Shown one piece after another: positions 6,958 to 8,563 of a stretch of DNA of 8,563 nt. The DNA is taken from positions 1 through 8,563 of the forward strand of contig CAZVFX010000200.1 in assembly GCA_964626565.1 (NCBI GenBank), read 5' to 3'. The stretch comes from CAZVFX01 sp964626565. Lineage in GTDB: Bacteria > Myxococcota_A > UBA9042 > CAIXZC01. Below the pieces are notes generated by a model that was not told where the DNA came from, ran no database searches, and was given only the letters and a program-made list of their open reading frames with translations. Within the stretch, counting starts at the first letter, position 1; every line of letters begins with the position of its first letter. Both the position numbers and the translations under genes were made by a program.

Positions 6958-6989
6958 CCCCACCCCCCCCCACGCCCCCCCCCACCCCC
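6958..6989 (-). repeat. C-run tract; G-quadruplex-type motif on the minus strand
   Basis: Runs of 4, 9, 9 and 5 cytosines (6958-6961, 6963-6971, 6975-6983 and 6985-6989) are separated by one to three bases. The minus strand therefore has four G-runs with very short loops, matching the G-quadruplex pattern. It lies just upstream of the candidate promoter of the zinc-peptidase-like lipoprotein. Long C-runs also change length easily by slippage and are prone to sequencing error, so the exact run lengths are uncertain. Confidence 0.7.
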
Positions 6990-6990
6990 T

Positions 6991-7007
6991 TGGCGGCTCT
7001 GCCGCCA
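6991..7007. repeat. Perfect GC hairpin TGGCGGC-TCT-GCCGCCA
   Basis: A 7-bp perfect stem with a three-base loop directly follows the C-run tract and abuts the candidate -35 box. It is nested inside a wider inverted pair, GGTTGTC (6952-6958) and GACAACC (7010-7016). It has no T-tract on either side, so it is not a standard intrinsic terminator. Confidence 0.6.
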
Positions 7008-7036
7008 TTGACAACCCCACGCCGGCCTGCAAGGAT
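7008..7036 (+). promoter_or_regulatory. Candidate promoter of the zinc-peptidase-like lipoprotein
   Basis: A perfect TTGACA (7008-7013) is followed after 17 bases by AAGGAT (7031-7036), which matches only three of six -10 positions. The leader would be about 20 bases. GGAGG at 7055-7059 lies four bases before the ATG and serves as the ribosome binding site. The -35 is convincing and the -10 is weak. Confidence 0.4.
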
Positions 7037-7063
7037 CGGCGTGCAAACCCGACCGGAGGTCCA

Positions 7064-8164
7064 ATGCAAGCACTCCGAGCATGCTTACTTTTCCTCGCCG
7101 TGGCCGCCGCCACCCTCCCGTCCTGCCGCACCACGCGGCAGCACGGCACCGTCGATACCTCCGGCATCGACGCCCTCCTCCCCCTCCTCGACGCGCTAGC
7201 CGAGGACCGGGAGCCCCCCGAGGCCGCCTGGCAGCGCCTCGAAACCTCCCCCGGCTACGCCGTCCTACTCTCCAGCGAGTTCGCCGAGCACGGCTTTCGC
7301 AAGCCGTTCCGGCTGGCCTTCATGCCGTCCAAGACGGCTGAACTGCAAGCCGCACTGGCTGAGCACAGGTACCGGTACCTGGAACACTACGCCGACTGGG
7401 CCGCCAAAGCCCGGCCGAGGCTGGCCGCGCTGACGGCCCAAACAGCCGGCCGCCTTGATTTCGCCGCGCTCACCGCCGCGGCCCAGTCGTTCCTGCCGAC
7501 GACGAAGTTCGACCCTCCCCGGGTCGCCCTCCTCGTCTTCTCTCCCGACGGACGCGGATACGATCCCATAGTGATCGATGTGAGCCTGGCAGAGTTGCTC
7601 CCCGGGAACGGCCTGGAACTGATGGTCGCACACGAGTTCCATCACTTCTACCGGAACCAACTGAAGCAAGGTTGGCCCGAGGACCCCACCGACAAGGATG
7701 GGGTCCTGCTGTGGGCCCTGGATCAACTTCAGGGAGAAGGCATCGCAGACCAGATAAACGTCCCCGGGTTTTTGGACTACGAAGGGGACGGGCCTCTGGC
7801 CGGGGCCCGAGACCGGTACAAGGCGCTGCTGGCGAGAGCGCCGGAATCCCTGGCCGCGTTCGATATGACGGTGCAGAAGATAGCCGCCGGCAAGATCACC
7901 ACCGAAGAAGAGGCCCAACAGGCCGTCCGCATGGCCCTGCCCATGTCTGCCCATCCGACAGGCTATTACATGGCCAATGTGATCATTCAGGCGCTCGGCA
8001 AAGAGCGCCTGATCAAACACGTCGCCGACCCCTTCCAGTTCATCCGCGACTACAACGAAGCCGCAGCCAGTCTCCCGGCGGGCGAAGTCCCGTACTACCG
8101 TTTCTCCGAAACGACCATGAAGTACCTGGCCGGCCTGGAGGCCAGGTTGGTACAGCCCCAGTAG
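7064..8164 (+). CDS. Lipoprotein with HExxH zinc-peptidase motif, possibly DUF5700-like
   Basis: This encodes 366 residues. MQALRACLLFLAVAAATLPSC is a lipoprotein signal with lipobox LPSC and the lipidated Cys at 21, so the product is probably membrane-anchored outside the cytoplasm. The rest is largely helical and Ala/Leu-rich. The motif VAHEFHHFYRNQ gives HExxH with His190, Glu191 and His194. Downstream, GEGIADQ places Glu225 about 30 residues after the motif, a plausible third zinc ligand in gluzincin style. This combination resembles the DUF5700 'putative zinc-dependent peptidase' family; that assignment is from memory and is tentative. No substrate can be inferred. The ATG is supported by GGAGG and by the signal peptide. 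The gene is divergent from the propeller lipoprotein gene and is flanked on both sides by members of the same hairpin repeat family. The stop is TAG. Confidence 0.92.
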   Translation: MQALRACLLFLAVAAATLPSCRTTRQHGTVDTSGIDALLPLLDALAEDREPPEAAWQRLETSPGYAVLLSSEFAEHGFRKPFRLAFMPSKTAELQAALAEHRYRYLEHYADWAAKARPRLAALTAQTAGRLDFAALTAAAQSFLPTTKFDPPRVALLVFSPDGRGYDPIVIDVSLAELLPGNGLELMVAHEFHHFYRNQLKQGWPEDPTDKDGVLLWALDQLQGEGIADQINVPGFLDYEGDGPLAGARDRYKALLARAPESLAAFDMTVQKIAAGKITTEEEAQQAVRMALPMSAHPTGYYMANVIIQALGKERLIKHVADPFQFIRDYNEAAASLPAGEVPYYRFSETTMKYLAGLEARLVQPQ

Positions 8165-8179
8165 CCCCAGCCGATCCTC

Positions 8180-8336
8180 TTTGCCACCCCCCCGCCCTCC
8201 GGGCACCCCCCGCTGCGAGGGGGGGACCCTTATTCCGCCACCACCAGCTCCGCCTCGCATGCTCGGTACTAAGCTGCCCCCCTCGCAGGGGGGCGCGAGG
8301 CTGCGGCACCGCCGCAGACGAGCGGGGGGTGGCAAA
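8180..8336. repeat. 157-bp palindromic intergenic element with two hairpins (copies C and D)
   Basis: Terminal inverted arms TTTGCCACCCCCCCGC (8180-8195) and its near-complement GCGGGGGGTGGCAAA (8322-8336) bound the element. Inside are the hairpin CCCCCC-GCTGCGA-GGGGGG (8206-8224) and the hairpin GCCCCCCT-CGC-AGGGGGGC (8276-8294), plus CTGCGGC-ACC-GCCGCAG (8301-8317). The left half shares CCGCCCTCC, GGGCACC and CTTATTCC followed by CCACCACCA, in the same order and around a hairpin, with copy A at 6700-6780, so it belongs to the same family. The right half is a more diverged inverted partner. It starts 15 bases after the lipoprotein stop and could affect transcript ends, but no T-tract follows any stem. 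Confidence 0.8.
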
Positions 8337-8390
8337 CAACATCGGCCCATGCACCGCGTCCTCCCCGCCCTCCCGGGCGGCCGCCTACCC

Positions 8391-8418
8391 CTCCCGCCTC
8401 CCGCCTCCCGCCTCCCGC
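8391..8418. repeat. Heptamer tandem repeat (CTCCCGC x4)
   Basis: Four perfect copies of CTCCCGC are followed by a partial CT. The tract lies 14 bases upstream of the candidate selC -35 box and downstream of the hairpin element. Strand slippage could vary the copy number. No function is evident. Confidence 0.85.
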
Positions 8419-8432
8419 CTGCCTTTCCCAAG

Positions 8433-8462
8433 TTGACACAACCCCCAAAACTGATTAACAAT
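8433..8462 (+). promoter_or_regulatory. Candidate promoter of the selenocysteine tRNA gene
   Basis: A perfect TTGACA (8433-8438) is followed by an A/T-rich segment ending in AACAAT (8457-8462, four of six -10 positions, 18-base spacing) or TAACAA (8456-8461, 17-base spacing). The tRNA begins about seven bases after it, so the primary transcript would have almost no 5' leader to trim. The A/T-rich patch stands out against the GC-rich surroundings. Confidence 0.55.
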
Positions 8463-8468
8463 GATCTC

Positions 8469-8563
8469 GGAGGTGCTACGGTCCCGGTGGGCCGCCTAGT
8501 CTTCAAAACTAGTGAGGGGCCTGAGCAAGGTCCCGGGTGGGTTCGACTCCCATGCATCTCCGC
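8469..8563 (+). tRNA. selC: tRNA-Sec (anticodon UCA), 3' end cut by the window edge
   Basis: This selenocysteine tRNA reads UGA through a dedicated elongation factor (SelB) after serine charging and conversion. The fold is complete by eye: an 8-bp acceptor stem (GGAGGTGC with GCATCTCC, one G-U pair), a 6-bp D stem (CGGTCC with GGGCCG) closing a tight CGGT loop, the anticodon stem CTAGT/ACTAG with loop CTTCAAA and anticodon TCA at 8503-8505, a 7-bp long variable arm (GGGGCCT with AGGTCCC) and a 5-bp T stem with loop TTCGACT. The long acceptor, 6-bp D stem and long variable arm are the bacterial tRNA-Sec hallmarks. The discriminator G is 8562. Base 8563 is C, consistent with an encoded CCA continuing past the window. 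Confidence 0.97.

Noticed and set aside
61..8164. Selenocysteine read-through in one of the protein genes, prompted by selC
   Set aside because: All three genes stop at TAG and none contains an in-frame TGA.
8206..8317. Intrinsic terminator of the zinc-peptidase-like gene
   Set aside because: The stems are strong but none is followed by a T-tract, and they belong to an interspersed repeat family, so a terminator call is not supported.
7672..8436. 254-residue open frame on the plus strand overlapping the zinc-peptidase-like gene
   Set aside because: It is in another frame of a convincing gene, is Arg/Pro/Gly-rich, and runs through the hairpin element.
7265..8557. 430-residue open frame on the minus strand
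   Set aside because: It lies antisense to the well-supported lipoprotein gene, the hairpin element and the tRNA, and it has low-complexity Gly/Arg composition with no domain. It is a GC-rich shadow frame.

Overview
The window is GC-rich DNA from a bacterium with a two-membrane envelope, most likely Myxococcota, Bradymonadota or another lineage of the former Deltaproteobacteria. The evidence is the protein style: a very large secreted Cys/Asp-rich protein with ten MopE-type motifs (pattern CNGIDDDCDGxxDE), a lipoprotein carrying the CGDDGCGGSCG-type cysteine modules common in that group, and a second lipoprotein of zinc-peptidase type. A selenocysteine tRNA gene at the right edge shows that the organism probably decodes UGA as selenocysteine. 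This placement is inferred from protein style alone.

Layout. Bases 1-60 are an imperfect CCCTGA-type tandem repeat. Bases 61-4458 (minus strand) encode a 1465-residue secreted mosaic protein: signal peptide, dockerin-like calcium loops, TSP3-like Asp-rich stretch, lamin-tail domain, four exact 58-residue tandem units, two large cysteine-rich module blocks and four copies of an unfamiliar 24-residue two-cysteine repeat at the C-terminus. A 178-base gap separates it from 4637-6568 (minus strand), a 643-residue lipoprotein with a cysteine-rich stalk and an eight-bladed PQQ/BamB-like beta-propeller. A 495-base divergent intergenic region (6569-7063) holds a promoter with palindromes, a large inverted pair of hairpin repeats, a C-run tract and a candidate promoter for the gene on the right. 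Bases 7064-8164 (plus strand) encode a 366-residue lipoprotein with an HEFHH zinc-site motif. Bases 8165-8468 hold a second hairpin-repeat element related to the first, a heptamer repeat and a promoter. The tRNA-Sec gene (selC) starts at 8469 and runs off the window, missing only the end of CCA.

How they fit together. The two minus-strand genes encode secreted or surface disulfide-rich proteins and may form a surface-protein pair, although each has its own candidate promoter and ribosome binding site. The peptidase-like lipoprotein is transcribed divergently, so a shared function is not shown. All three protein genes end in TAG, so none is a candidate for selenocysteine read-through at its stop. 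The least familiar items are the C-terminal 24-residue repeat and the paired-hairpin repeat family present in both large intergenic regions.
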